A DNA stretch of 64,000 nucleotides. It comes from Nocardioides guangzhouensis. Its GTDB lineage: Bacteria > Actinomycetota > Actinomycetes > Propionibacteriales > Nocardioidaceae. Below are positions 7,983 through 16,440 of this stretch, piece after piece (position 1 is the stretch's first letter; each line of letters begins with the position of its first letter). The notes under the pieces were generated by a model, which was not told the origin of the DNA, did not search any database, and saw only the letters and a program-made list of their open reading frames with translations. The stretch spans positions 62,001 through 126,000 of the forward strand of contig NZ_SDKM01000012.1 of the NCBI RefSeq assembly GCF_004519545.1, in the 5' to 3' direction. The position numbers and the translations under genes are program-made.

Positions 7983-8768
7983 GGGCGTGACGATACCGGG
8001 GCCGAGCCCGGACGGAAGTCCGGCTCGAAGAAGCAGCCGGACCGTACGTCGCGTCGGTGGCGGGGCAGCTCGCGGCGACCGAGGCGGGCGTCGGCTTCTG
8101 GCCGGTGCTGCTCCAGGCCGCGAGCGCCCGGACCGCGGCGGCGTACTCCGAGTCGCTCAGGCTGCTGTGCTCGGACTCCTGCGTGAAGGTCTGCACGAGG
8201 GAGCCCGCCGTGCCGGCGCCCCCGCGGGTCGCGCGGTACGCCGCCTCGTGCTCGACGAACGCCGTGGGGTCGTCGATCGCGTGCACGGTGAGCGTGGGCA
8301 GCGTGACCTGACCGGTCAGGTCGCTGTCCCAGGACAGGTCGCGGACGGCGGTACGGTCCGGGCCGAACCGCTCCACCCCGGCGTTGAGAGCCCGGTCGTC
8401 GTGCGACCCGACGTACGTCACGCCCCGGTTGCCGAACGGGTTCCGGCCGTCCAGCCGGGTCGAGACGATGTCGAGGAAGGTGAAGACCGCGAACCGCAGG
8501 TGCGACTCGAGGGTGCGCTCCGGGAGCCTGCTCGGTCGGGCGCGTCAGGTTCCGGCAGTAGTACTGATAGACCACGCGCAGGTCTCGGCGACCTGGCCGC
8601 CACGTCTCCGCCCCAGGACTGGCCGTGCAGCAGGGTCCGGCCGGGCCGCCCGAACTCGTCGACGAACAGGCGGCGTACGGACTCGGTGTCGGCGGCCGCC
8701 ATCCGGACCCCGTAGCCACCGCGTCGATACGACGAGCCGGCCCAGGCGTAGCCCTCGCGGACCATCAC
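7979..8768 (-). pseudogene. Decayed alpha/beta hydrolase
   Basis: Recognisable pieces lie in three frames on the minus strand: REGYAWAGSSYRRGGYG and the nucleophile elbow LLHGQSWGGDVAA (about 8750-8600), LRVVYQYYCRNL (about 8580-8545), then ERTLESHLRFAVF through GVTYVGSHDDRALNAG, AIDDPTAFVEHEAAYRATRG and ASCPATDATYGP (8520-8045), and finally GCFFEPDFRPG to a TGA at 7979. Roughly 100 residues after the nucleophile Ser are missing, as is the region before REGYAW, and at least three frame changes are needed. The protein was probably a secreted or cytoplasmic esterase-type hydrolase; it is not functional as read. The terminal TGA still overlaps the thioesterase GTG. Confidence 0.75.
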
Positions 8769-8975
8769 CAGCGGCCGAGGTCCTCGACGCTGCGCGCGGG
8801 GTCCGAGGCGGATCGTGCGGTGGTGCGAAGCATGTGCGTCTCCTCTGGCTCATCCGCGGGCAGACGCGCCCGAGGTGTGAAGCAGGACCCGTCGGCAACG
8901 GTGGTGGCGAGGTTGCGTGCACAGAGTTCGCGGCCGCCGGCCGACAGCGACACCGGAGCGCTGGATCGGGGTCAC

Positions 8976-8981
8976 TAGGGT
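8976..8981 (+). promoter_or_regulatory. -10 box (TAGGGT) of a likely leaderless transcript
   Basis: TAGGGT is followed by 7 nt and the ATG (8989) of the aldo/keto reductase gene, which would place the transcription start at the start codon. A GGAGG lies only 1 nt before the ATG, too close for a normal ribosome site. Confidence 0.6.
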
Positions 8982-8988
8982 CGGAGGC

Positions 8989-9993
8989 ATGAAGACTCGG
9001 AACCTCGGTGGCAGTGGACTGAAGATCTCGGAGATCGCGTACGGCAACTGGCTGACGCACGGGTCGCAGGTGGAGGAGGACGCGGCGACGGCGTGCGTGC
9101 GGCAGGCCCTCGACGAGGGCATCACGACCTTCGACACGGCGGACGTCTACGCCAACACCGCGGCGGAGACCGTGCTCGGCAACGCGTTGAAGGGGCAGCG
9201 GCGCGAAGGGCTCGAGATCTTCACGAAGGTGTACTGGCCGACAGGTCCGCGCCAGCACAACGACCACGGCCTGTCGCGCAAGCACATCATGGAGAGCATC
9301 AACGCCTCGCTGGACCGGCTGCAGACCGACTACGTCGACCTCTACCAGGCGCACCGCTACGACCACGAGACGCCGCTGGAGGAGACGATGGAGGCGTTCG
9401 CCGACGTCGTCCGCCAGGGCAAGGCGCTCTACATCGGGGTCAGCGAGTGGCGCGCGGAGGAGATCCGTGCCGCGCACACGCTCGCCCGCGAGCTGCACGT
9501 CCCGTTGGTCTCCAACCAGCCGCAGTACTCGCTGCTCTGGCGCGTGATCGAGGACGAGGTGATCCCCACCAGCCGCGAGCTCGGCATCGGCCAGATCGTC
9601 TGGTCGCCGATCGCGCAGGGCGTGCTCACCGGGAAGTACAAGCCGGGCGAGCAGCCGCCGGCCGGGTCCCGGGCGACCGACGAGAAGGGCGGCGCGGACA
9701 TGATCAAGCGCTGGATGCAGGACGACGTGCTCGAGCGGGTGCAGCGGCTGCAGCCGGTCGCCGAGGAGACCGGGCTGAGCATGGCCCAGCTCGCGGTCGC
9801 CTGGGTCCTGCAGAACGACAACGTCTCCGCCGCGATCATCGGAGCCAGCCGTCCCGAGCAGGTCACCGACAACGTGAAGGCGTCGGGGGTTCGCCTGGAC
9901 GAGGCGACGATGAAGGCGATCGACGAGATCGTCGACCCGGTGATCGAGCGCGACCCGGCGAAGACCCAGTCGCCCAGCCGTCGGGACTTCTAG
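8989..9993 (+). CDS. Aldo/keto reductase
   Basis: A 334-residue protein with the complete catalytic tetrad of the aldo/keto reductase superfamily: Asp49 and Tyr54 in TTFDTADVYAN, Lys80 in EIFTKVYW and His122 in LYQAHRYD. The NADPH-binding end GASRPEQVTDNVKA lies near residue 285. It is closest in pattern to the KCNAB/YhdN-like group. It reduces aldehydes or ketones with NADPH in the cytoplasm; the physiological substrate is not known. It stands alone, with a decayed hydrolase upstream on the other strand, and probably has its own leaderless promoter. Confidence 0.92.
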   Translation: MKTRNLGGSGLKISEIAYGNWLTHGSQVEEDAATACVRQALDEGITTFDTADVYANTAAETVLGNALKGQRREGLEIFTKVYWPTGPRQHNDHGLSRKHIMESINASLDRLQTDYVDLYQAHRYDHETPLEETMEAFADVVRQGKALYIGVSEWRAEEIRAAHTLARELHVPLVSNQPQYSLLWRVIEDEVIPTSRELGIGQIVWSPIAQGVLTGKYKPGEQPPAGSRATDEKGGADMIKRWMQDDVLERVQRLQPVAEETGLSMAQLAVAWVLQNDNVSAAIIGASRPEQVTDNVKASGVRLDEATMKAIDEIVDPVIERDPAKTQSPSRRDF

Positions 9994-10005
9994 CTCGCGG
10001 GCTCG

Positions 10006-10239
10006 TCAGCCGGGGCCGAGCCGGTCGCGGAGGTGGTCGCGGCGCCGCTCGAGCTGGCCGATGATCGCCTCCTGCTCCTCGGCCTGGCTGAGGACGAGCG
10101 AGCGGTCCTGCGGGTCGGTCGGCCCCGCGTCGTTGAGACCGGCCCGAAGGTCGCGGACGGTCTGCCGGAGGTCCGCGATCTGTGCCTCGACGCGGTCGAG
10201 CTCGGTGCGGGTGTCGTTGTCCGTGATGTCGTCCGCCAC
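10006..10239 (-). CDS. Small coiled-coil protein
   Basis: A 77-residue acidic/charged protein starting VADDITDND. Two long heptad-like helices (RTELDRVEAQIADLRQTV and AEEQEAIIGQLERRRDHL) separated by GLNDAGPTDPQDRS suggest an antiparallel helical hairpin. No signal peptide, membrane segment or enzyme motif is visible. I do not recognise the family. The GTG start follows a TACCGT box by 6 nt, which supports it as a real leaderless gene. It converges on the aldo/keto reductase gene with 12 bp between the stops. Confidence 0.6.
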   Translation of the reverse strand: MADDITDNDTRTELDRVEAQIADLRQTVRDLRAGLNDAGPTDPQDRSLVLSQAEEQEAIIGQLERRRDHLRDRLGPG

Positions 10240-10245
10240 CCCTCC

Positions 10246-10251
10246 ACGGTA
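10246..10251 (-). promoter_or_regulatory. -10 box (TACCGT) of a likely leaderless transcript
   Basis: On the minus strand TACCGT is followed by GGAGGG and then GTG at 10239, a 6-nt spacing that puts the transcription start at the coding start of the small coiled-coil gene. Confidence 0.5.
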
Positions 10252-10289
10252 GCGGGCTGCTCGGAGGAGCGGACCGCGCCGCGTGAGGT

Positions 10290-10295
10290 TAAGAT
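10290..10295 (+). promoter_or_regulatory. -10 box (TAAGAT) before the Pro/Ser/Thr-rich protein
   Basis: TAAGAT lies 9 nt before ATG 10305, so the leader would be at most about 3 nt. It supports the plus-strand gene over the overlapping minus-strand frame. Confidence 0.45.
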
Positions 10296-10304
10296 CGTTC
10301 CGAA

Positions 10305-10991
10305 ATGTCCGGAAAGCGGAGTTCGCCGTCGATCTGGGCGTGGCGCGGGGTCCTGGTCGCCGTGGTGGCGACCACCGGCCTCGTCATGGTGGCCGCGCTC
10401 GGTGCCTGGCTGCTGTTCACCCAGCCGGACGGCGACGGCTCGACGGCCGGCCGGACTCCCGGCCCGGCGACGACGTCCCGGAGTCCCTCGGGCGCGCCGT
10501 TGGCGGCGATGGACGTGCTCGTCCGACGGAGCGAGCCGGCCGCGGTGGGCGCGCCGGACGCCGGCGGCTCGGTGCTCCCGGGCGCCGTTCGTGACACTCC
10601 CCCCGTCCCGACCTCCCACGCTCCGTTGCGGGACTCCGGTGCGCCATCGTTGCCTCCACCGTGGGTCGAGGTGAAGGCGTCGGCCTCGAGTCCCGCGGGC
10701 GGGATCCTGTCGGGCACGGGCCACCCCAGCAGCGACGCGGGGTCAACCGGGCCGCCCGCCACTCCATCCGGGACGCCGCCCTCCACGCCGTCGACCACCC
10801 CGTCGACCTCGACGTCCGGACCGACACCTGGCTGCTCCGGCCTGGCTCCCGGCCGGAGTCCCTCGGGAGGCAAGGACGGGCGCGCCGGCGTGGACGACGA
10901 GCCGGGCGGACCCACGGTCAAGCCGGGACGAGGCTCGCCGCCGGACGTGCGGGACTGCCGGGGAGGGCCGGCTCCGGCTCAGGGCCAGTAA
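10305..10991 (+). CDS. Single-pass membrane protein with Pro/Ser/Thr-rich outer region
   Basis: The 228-residue product has a short basic N-terminus (MSGKRSSPS), one hydrophobic segment (about residues 13-38, VLVAVVATTGLVMVAAL) and then some 190 residues of low-complexity sequence rich in Pro, Ser, Thr and Gly, including PPSTPSTTPSTSTSGPTPG. This is the pattern of an actinobacterial membrane-anchored protein with a flexible, possibly glycosylated tail. No domain is recognised. Its last 13 bp overlap the end of the convergent NlpC/P60 gene. The opposite strand is also open here, but lacks a comparable start signal and hydrophobic segment. Confidence 0.5.
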   Translation: MSGKRSSPSIWAWRGVLVAVVATTGLVMVAALGAWLLFTQPDGDGSTAGRTPGPATTSRSPSGAPLAAMDVLVRRSEPAAVGAPDAGGSVLPGAVRDTPPVPTSHAPLRDSGAPSLPPPWVEVKASASSPAGGILSGTGHPSSDAGSTGPPATPSGTPPSTPSTTPSTSTSGPTPGCSGLAPGRSPSGGKDGRAGVDDEPGGPTVKPGRGSPPDVRDCRGGPAPAQGQ

Positions 10992-12013
10992 CGACGGGCG
11001 CCGACGTACTCCCGGCTCAACGTCGAGGTGGGCACCTCCTGCACGCGTTCCCCGGTCCCGGGCGCGTGGATCATGGTCCCGGGGGCGACGTACATCGACA
11101 CGTGGTGGACTCGTCCGTCGCGCGCATAGAACCTCAGGTCACCGCGCCGCAGGACCGAGACCGCGGAGCCGTGCCGGGCCTGGGCCGAGGCGTCACGGGG
11201 GATGGTGATGCCGTGGACGCGGTACACCAGCCACGTCAACCCCGAGCAGTCGACACCGAACCCGGACGCGCCGGCCCACAGGTAGGGGAGGCCGAGGAAG
11301 ACCTCGGCGGTGCTCACCAGGCTGCTGCGCGAGGGCGGACGCGCCGGCTGGCCGGCCTCGTGCACCACGACGGCCGACCGGGCGAGACGTCGTACCGTTC
11401 CCTCCGGTGTGACGACGCGGACGAACCCCTGGGGCAGTCCGACGACGGGGAGCCGCGTTCCGAAGCTGATCCGGAAGAGCCGCGACGGCGTCGACTGGTC
11501 GGTGAGCAGCCAGGCAGTCCGGTTCACCACGGTCGCCCGCGTCGCGGAGGCCGCCGGGCGGCTGGCCGTGAGCTGGCGGCGTGGGACCCACCCCGGGTAG
11601 CCGCGCGCGTCGAGCGGGCTCGGCTGCGACGGGACCACGACCCTGGCCCACCCCTCGCGCAGCTGCACGACACGCACCCGGTCGCCGAGCAGCGCCTGGG
11701 TGTCGGCCCGGCCCGACAGGGCACGTCGCTGGGCCACGGTCATGCCGGCGAGCCACTGCCCGATCCTGGCGGGGTGGGCCAACGCCGGCGCATCGGCCTG
11801 GCGCGGCGAGCTCGGAGACCGCCAGAGGGTTGCCACCGACACCGTGACCCAGGCCGGCTGCCCGACGGACAGCGTCGGGCGGGAGGCGGCCGGGGCGATG
11901 GCGCCGTCATGGCCGTTGTCGGCCCGCTCCGGTGCCGGTGACAACGAGCAGCCGACCAGCGCCAGCAAGGCGACCATCGTCCCGAGCCCGGTGCGCAACA
12001 GACCCTGCCTCAT
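10979..12013 (-). CDS. NlpC/P60-family lipoprotein endopeptidase with SH3-like regions
   Basis: A 344-residue exported protein. The signal peptide ends in a lipobox (LLALVGCSLSP), so it should be anchored outside the membrane. Residues about 50-230 hold two SH3-like wall-binding segments (SVGQPAWVTVSVATLWRSP; RATVVNRTAWLLTD). The C-terminal NlpC/P60 domain has the catalytic Cys in GFGVDCSGLTWLVY (about residue 256), His in RVHHVSMYV (about 303) and a third residue in MIHAPGTG. Such enzymes cut D-Glu-to-diaminopimelate bonds or related links in peptidoglycan stem peptides. Its start is divergent from the E1 alpha gene, 250 bp away. Confidence 0.9.
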   Translation of the reverse strand: MRQGLLRTGLGTMVALLALVGCSLSPAPERADNGHDGAIAPAASRPTLSVGQPAWVTVSVATLWRSPSSPRQADAPALAHPARIGQWLAGMTVAQRRALSGRADTQALLGDRVRVVQLREGWARVVVPSQPSPLDARGYPGWVPRRQLTASRPAASATRATVVNRTAWLLTDQSTPSRLFRISFGTRLPVVGLPQGFVRVVTPEGTVRRLARSAVVVHEAGQPARPPSRSSLVSTAEVFLGLPYLWAGASGFGVDCSGLTWLVYRVHGITIPRDASAQARHGSAVSVLRRGDLRFYARDGRVHHVSMYVAPGTMIHAPGTGERVQEVPTSTLSREYVGARRYWP

Positions 12014-12262
12014 GCCTCCACCCTCGTCTGCCGGCTCGCGGCCCTCCAGAGCCGATGGTCCCCCCACCATCGACACTCGTGCCTGCATGATGCGACACGA
12101 CCGTCGCGCAGCACGTGGCGACGCACCGACGGCGCGACCCCGGAATACGCCGGTCGCCGGAATGCGCCGGGTCGCTGGGCACCGCGGCGACGGACCTTCG
12201 GCACTGGCCGCCCCCGGTGCCGGGCGCGAGGCTGGCGGCAACGCCGACGAAGGATCACGACC

Positions 12263-13288
12263 GTGGCCGACCAGCCTGATCTCGAGCAGCTGTACCTGCA
12301 GATGTGCCGGGTCCGGCTGGCGGAGGAGGCGATCGCCGGGCTGTGGCGCGACGGACGGATCTCCGGCGAGATGCACCTGGGCGCCGGGGAGGAGGGCGCG
12401 GTGGTCGGTGTGCTCGCCCACCTCGAACCCGGGGACCGGCTGTCCGTGGACTACCGCTCGACCCCGCCCTTCGTTGCCCGGGGTGTGCCGGTCGACGCGA
12501 TCGTCCGCGAGCTGCTCGGCGACCCCGACGGGCTGGACGGGGGATCGGCGGGGCACATGCACCTGCTGTCGCGGGAGCACCTGGTCGCGTCGACGGGCAT
12601 CGTCGGAGCACCGGCTCCGGTGGCGTGCGGCTTCGCCCTGTCCGCGCAGCAGGAGCATCGCCGCCGGGTCGCGTTCGCGTTCTTCGGCGACGGTGCCGTG
12701 AACGAGGGCATGGTCATGGAGTCGCTCAACCTCGCCGCCGTCTGGCGGTTGCCCGTGGTGTTCGTCTGCAAGGACAACCGCTGGGCGGTGACCACCCGCT
12801 CACGCGACGTGCTCGGCGGCGGCCTGGTGCGTCGGGCACGCGGTCTGGGACTCCGCGCGGTGCGGGTGGACGGGCGCGACGCCGTGGCCGTGTGGCGGGC
12901 CGCGGGCAGGGCAGTACGCCGCGCCCGCCGGGGCGGCGGCCCGACCTTCCTGATCGCGCGGGTCGACCGCCTGGAGGGTCACTTCCTCGGCGACCCGCTG
13001 GTCCGGGTCGCCAACGACGCACGCGTGCTGCGGAGCGAGACCGCCCCGCTCCTGGAGGCGGTGCGCCATCCGGACGGAGCAGCGCTGGCCAGCCGGCTCC
13101 GGGCGGTGCTCGGCGTCGGTCGGACCATTGCCGCGGCGCGGCTGGACGGCCTGCACCGGCGCCGCGACCCGCTCGACCTGCTCCGGTCCCGGCTCCCCGC
13201 CGACGTCGCCGCCGCGGTCGAGCAGTCCGCTCGTGACGAGATCCGGGCGGCGGTGGCGGCCGCGACCGAGGAGGCGACCCGTGCCTAG
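12263..13288 (+). CDS. Thiamine-diphosphate-dependent dehydrogenase E1 component, alpha subunit
   Basis: The 341-residue protein matches the alpha subunit of heterotetrameric E1 (pyruvate/acetoin/branched-chain 2-oxoacid dehydrogenase). The thiamine-diphosphate motif is FGDGAVNEGMVMESLN (about residues 140-155) and MHLGAGEEG and GGSAGHMHLL are typical substrate-channel segments. With the beta subunit it decarboxylates a 2-oxoacid and passes the acyl group to a lipoyl E2 protein. No E2 or E3 gene adjoins; an E3-type gene lies 40 kb away. A GAAGGA ribosome site precedes the GTG start. The stop lies 8 nt inside the next gene. Confidence 0.88.
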   Translation: MADQPDLEQLYLQMCRVRLAEEAIAGLWRDGRISGEMHLGAGEEGAVVGVLAHLEPGDRLSVDYRSTPPFVARGVPVDAIVRELLGDPDGLDGGSAGHMHLLSREHLVASTGIVGAPAPVACGFALSAQQEHRRRVAFAFFGDGAVNEGMVMESLNLAAVWRLPVVFVCKDNRWAVTTRSRDVLGGGLVRRARGLGLRAVRVDGRDAVAVWRAAGRAVRRARRGGGPTFLIARVDRLEGHFLGDPLVRVANDARVLRSETAPLLEAVRHPDGAALASRLRAVLGVGRTIAAARLDGLHRRRDPLDLLRSRLPADVAAAVEQSARDEIRAAVAAATEEATRA

Positions 13289-14317
13289 CCTCACCTTCTC
13301 CGCAGCGATCGAGATCGCGCTCGCGCAGGCGATGGCGGAGGACCGTCGCGTCCTCGTGCTCGGCGAGGACGTGCGGATGATGCGGCGCTCGCTCTACCTC
13401 CGGTTCGGCCCGGACCGGGTCCGCAACACCCCCATCAGCGAGTCCGCGATCCTCGGTGCGGGCCTGGGCGCGGCCATGGCCGGCCTGCGACCGGTCGTCG
13501 AGATCATGTTCGTGGACTTCGTCCCCGTCGCCATGGACATGCTGGTCAACCACGTCGCCAAGCTCGCGGACTTCAGCAACGGCGACTGGACGGCACCGCT
13601 GGTGGTCCGGGCGGCCTGCGGCGGCGGGTACGGCGACGGCGGCCAGCACCAGCAGGCGCTGTGGGGGCTGCTGTCGGGGATCCCCGGGTTGGTCGTGGTC
13701 GTGCCGTCGACCCCCGCCGACGCCGCCGGGTTGATGCTCGCCGCGGTGCGCCATCCCGGTCCGGTGGTGTACCTGGAGCACAAGCTGCTCGCCCGTGAGT
13801 GGTTGGAGGTGGTCGGCGGCAGCGCCCGGTCGATCGTCGGCCTGGACGTCCCGTACGCCGGCACCACCGGTCAGGTCGCCGACCCGGTCGAGCCCGTCGA
13901 GCTGGGGCAGGCCGCGCTGCGGCGCGGCGGCTCCCACCTGGCGATCATCTCCCTCGGTGTGGGGGTGCACCGCTCGCTCGCGGCGGCCGAGCAGCTGCAG
14001 TCCGGGGGACTCGACGCCGCCGTGCTCGACCTGCGCTCGGCCGCACCGGTCGACGTACCGGCCGTCCTCGCGCTCGCGGCAGCGACCGGACACGTGCTGG
14101 TCGTGGACGAGGACTACCGCCGCGGCGGGCTGTCCGGCGAGATCGCGGCCCGGTCGCGGAGAACGGCATCGGCGCACGTTTCGCCCGCGTCACCTGCGAC
14201 GGCACCATCCCGTACGCCCGCGCCCGTGAGCGGCAGGTGCTGCCGCACGTCGACCGGATCGTCGCCGCCGCCCGAGACCTGGTCGGGACGACCCGCGGGG
14301 CGGTTGCGGACCAATGA
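13281..14317 (+). pseudogene. Thiamine-dependent dehydrogenase E1 component, beta subunit, with a one-base frameshift
   Basis: From GTG 13281 the frame gives a good E1 beta subunit: ALAQAMAEDRRVLVLGEDV, NTPISESAILGAGLGAAMAG, GGYGDGGQHQQ and HVLVVDEDYRRGGLSGEIAA. At about 14150 the frame is lost. One base further the expected end, VAENGIGARFARVTCDGTIP to a TGA at 14315-14317, appears in the next frame. One missing base (for example a codon between GCC and GTC) would restore a protein of about 345 residues. As read, the last 55 residues are replaced. It overlaps the alpha gene by 8 nt and the next gene by 4 nt. A sequencing error is quite possible. Confidence 0.8.
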
Positions 14318-14709
14318 CCACCCTGCTCGCGGCCCTGCTGCTCCTGACCGGAGTCGTGACCGTCGCCTACTGGGTGGACTTCTTCGTCCGGGGGTCGGTG
14401 AACGTCGTCGAGGAGGAGTGGTACATCCGGTTCGAGCGCTCCTTCCCGGTCGCGGACGGCTTCATGTCGATCTGCGCGGCGCTCGCTGCCGTCGGGCTGC
14501 TCGCCGGCGCCGACTACGGCGTCGGCTTCGCGCTGGTCGCCGCGGGCGCGCTGATCTTCCTCGGGCTGATGGACGTGACGCTCAACGTGGACAACGGGCT
14601 CTACCGGCTCCTGCGCACCTCGGGCCCGATGCGGGCCGAGCTCGTCATCAACCTCTGGTGCCTCGGCCTGGGGGCGACCCTGCTGGTCACGATGCTTCCG
14701 GAGGTCTGA
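14314..14709 (+). CDS. Small four-helix membrane protein linked to the E1 genes
   Basis: A 131-residue integral membrane protein with about four hydrophobic segments (residues about 3-22, 48-66, 71-88 and 108-128) and a polar first loop (RGSVNVVEEEWYIRFERSF). I do not recognise a family. The ATG overlaps the E1 beta stop (ATGA), so it is part of the E1 operon and may be translationally coupled. That coupling relies on the shifted beta frame, which ends exactly at this overlap, supporting the view that the beta gene was recently intact. Its end overlaps the convergent SDR gene by 23 bp. Confidence 0.7.
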   Translation: MTTLLAALLLLTGVVTVAYWVDFFVRGSVNVVEEEWYIRFERSFPVADGFMSICAALAAVGLLAGADYGVGFALVAAGALIFLGLMDVTLNVDNGLYRLLRTSGPMRAELVINLWCLGLGATLLVTMLPEV

Positions 14710-15520
14710 GTCCCTCGCGCGCCGCGCGGACGCGCCGGTCGAAGGCGGCGAAGTAGGTCCCCCGCAGCAGCCCGGACGTGCGGGCCAGCAGCCGGGTCTG
14801 CCAGTCGGTCGTGATCAGGAACTCGCGACGCTCGACGCCGCGGACGATCCCGGCAGCCATGCGATCGGCCGTGATCGGCTTGATCTGTCCCGAGATGGCT
14901 CGGGTCTCGGCCGGCTTGAACCGGTTCTCGTAGTCCAGCTGCGGGGTCCGGGTGTCCGGCGGGCAGACGCACCCCACGTGCACGTCGTACGGCGCGAGCT
15001 CGCAGCGCAGCGCCTCCAGCAGCCCGCGCACCGCGAACTTCGCCGGGGCGTACGGCGTGTAGCCGAAGATCCCGACCAGGCCGGCCGCGGACGAGATCCC
15101 CACGACGCTGCCGGCGCGGCGCGCCATCATCGACGGGACGACCTCGCGCAGGGCGTGGAGCGTGCCGAAGTAGTCGACCTCCATGGTGCGCCGGAAGATC
15201 TCGTCGTCGAGCCGCTCGAAGTAGCCCGGGTGCGCGATCCCCGCGCTGGTCAGCAGCACGTCGCACGCCCCCAGCGCCTCGGTGGCGTGCGCGACGGCCG
15301 CGGCGACCTGCTTCCGGTCGACCACGTCGGCCGGCGCGACGACGTACGGCGCACCCCGGTCGCGGAGCTCTGCCTCCGTCGCCGTGAGATCGGGGTCGTC
15401 GAGTGCGATCACGGAGACGCGGGCCCCGAGGTCGAGGACCCGGCGCACGAACGCCAGCCCGATCCCGCTCGAGCCTCCGGTGACCACGACATGCGCGTCG
15501 GCGAACGCACCCACCTTCAC
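14687..15520 (-). CDS. Short-chain dehydrogenase/reductase
   Basis: A 277-residue classical SDR. The cofactor motif TGGSSGIG is at residues 14-21, the NAG-equivalent region is LLTSAGIAHPGYF, and the catalytic Tyr157 and Lys161 lie in YTPYAPAKFAVRG. The C-terminal extension with hydrophobic ends resembles 3-ketodihydrosphingosine reductase-like SDRs. It probably reduces a lipid or alcohol keto group with NADP(H), and may sit at the membrane. The GTG at 15520 is the likely start; GTG 15514 is an alternative. A 12-bp perfect palindrome lies 31 bp upstream. Confidence 0.88.
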   Translation of the reverse strand: MKVGAFADAHVVVTGGSSGIGLAFVRRVLDLGARVSVIALDDPDLTATEAELRDRGAPYVVAPADVVDRKQVAAAVAHATEALGACDVLLTSAGIAHPGYFERLDDEIFRRTMEVDYFGTLHALREVVPSMMARRAGSVVGISSAAGLVGIFGYTPYAPAKFAVRGLLEALRCELAPYDVHVGCVCPPDTRTPQLDYENRFKPAETRAISGQIKPITADRMAAGIVRGVERREFLITTDWQTRLLARTSGLLRGTYFAAFDRRVRAAREGLRPPEAS

Positions 15521-15550
15521 AGGATGCACGCCCGGTCCGGTCGCGGCACG

Positions 15551-15562
15551 GGACCATGGTCC
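15551..15562. promoter_or_regulatory. Perfect 12-bp palindrome upstream of the SDR gene
   Basis: GGACCATGGTCC is a perfect palindrome 31 bp upstream of the SDR start, in a place where an operator could overlap the promoter. In GC-rich DNA such a word is not rare, so this is only a weak candidate. Confidence 0.25.
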
Positions 15563-15675
15563 GCGCGGTGGGCACCGATCGGTCCTCTTCCAGGCGCCTG
15601 GCCGCCCGCGTGGGCTGCCTGTTCGCGCGGCTCTCCGAGGCGATGAGCGCCGATCCGTGAGAGAGGCCGAGGCTC

Positions 15676-16341
15676 TCAGTGGCTGTGCGGAGCCACGATC
15701 CGGCCCTCGCTGGCCTGCACGACGACGAAGCCCTGGCCGTTGAAGACGAGCTGGAACGCCTCGCCCGAGCCGCGTCCGATCAGCGCGCCCGCTCCGGCCG
15801 TACGGCGCACGCTCGTGGTCAGCGACGTCGACCAGGCGATCGCGGCCTGGATGTCGGCGTACGTCGGGGCGTCGACGTTGAGGACGACCGGGGTGCCGTG
15901 CGAGGTGATCGCAACCGTCCCGGTGCCGGTGAAGGTGGTGTTGAAGACGCCACCGGCCATCATCGACGCGCCCTCGACCCGCTTGATGTCCCACGTGAGC
16001 GCGGAGTCGAAGGCGATGACGTTGCTGCCGTTGACGGTGAGCGAGTCGTTCTCGAGGTTGACCAGGTGGATCTCCATGGCGTCGTCGGCGAAGAACACGT
16101 CGCCGCGGCCGGTGACCTTCATCAGGGACATGCCCTCGCCGGTGAACGCCTTCTTGAACATCCTCCCCATGCCGCCGGAGCCCTGGTAGGCGAAGTCGAC
16201 CTCGCCCTGGTAGGCCACCATCGACCCCTGCCGCGCCATCACCTCCCCGTCGAGCGCGACCCGCAGCATGCGGGAGTTCTGCAACGTGAAGCGGTCGGTG
16301 GTGGCCGACTCGAGGTTCGTGCCGAACAGCTCGCTGCGCAT
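15676..16341 (-). CDS. AIM24-family protein
   Basis: The 221-residue protein shows the tubby-like beta-barrel pattern of the AIM24 family: MVAYQGEVDFAYQGSGGM (residues about 41-58), GRGDVFFADDAMEIHLVNLE, NVIAFDSALTWDIKRVEG and GEAFQLVFNGQGFVVVQAS near the end. Bacterial members are of unknown function and are often near stress or membrane genes. No signal peptide is seen. The ATG is divergent from the DUF1684 gene, with a 99-bp shared upstream region, and the gene is separated from the SDR by 155 bp with no recognised feature apart from the palindrome. Confidence 0.85.
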   Translation of the reverse strand: MRSELFGTNLESATTDRFTLQNSRMLRVALDGEVMARQGSMVAYQGEVDFAYQGSGGMGRMFKKAFTGEGMSLMKVTGRGDVFFADDAMEIHLVNLENDSLTVNGSNVIAFDSALTWDIKRVEGASMMAGGVFNTTFTGTGTVAITSHGTPVVLNVDAPTYADIQAAIAWSTSLTTSVRRTAGAGALIGRGSGEAFQLVFNGQGFVVVQASEGRIVAPHSH

Positions 16342-16440
16342 GGATGCTCCTCCGGGTCGCGTGGACCTGCACGGTACGACGGAAGGCGGGGCGGCGTCAG
16401 GCCCTCGCTGCGCGTTCACCCCGGGTGCGACGATGTGCCC

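Noticed and set aside
10289..10921. A 210-residue minus-strand frame opposite the Pro/Ser/Thr-rich gene
   Set aside because: It has no membrane helix, signal peptide or promoter-like start. The plus frame has a -10 box and a clear membrane helix, although certainty is moderate.
12014..12262. Possible RNA gene or riboswitch in the 249-bp NlpC/E1 intergene
   Set aside because: No tRNA-like cloverleaf or recognised riboswitch core could be found; it probably holds two divergent promoters only.
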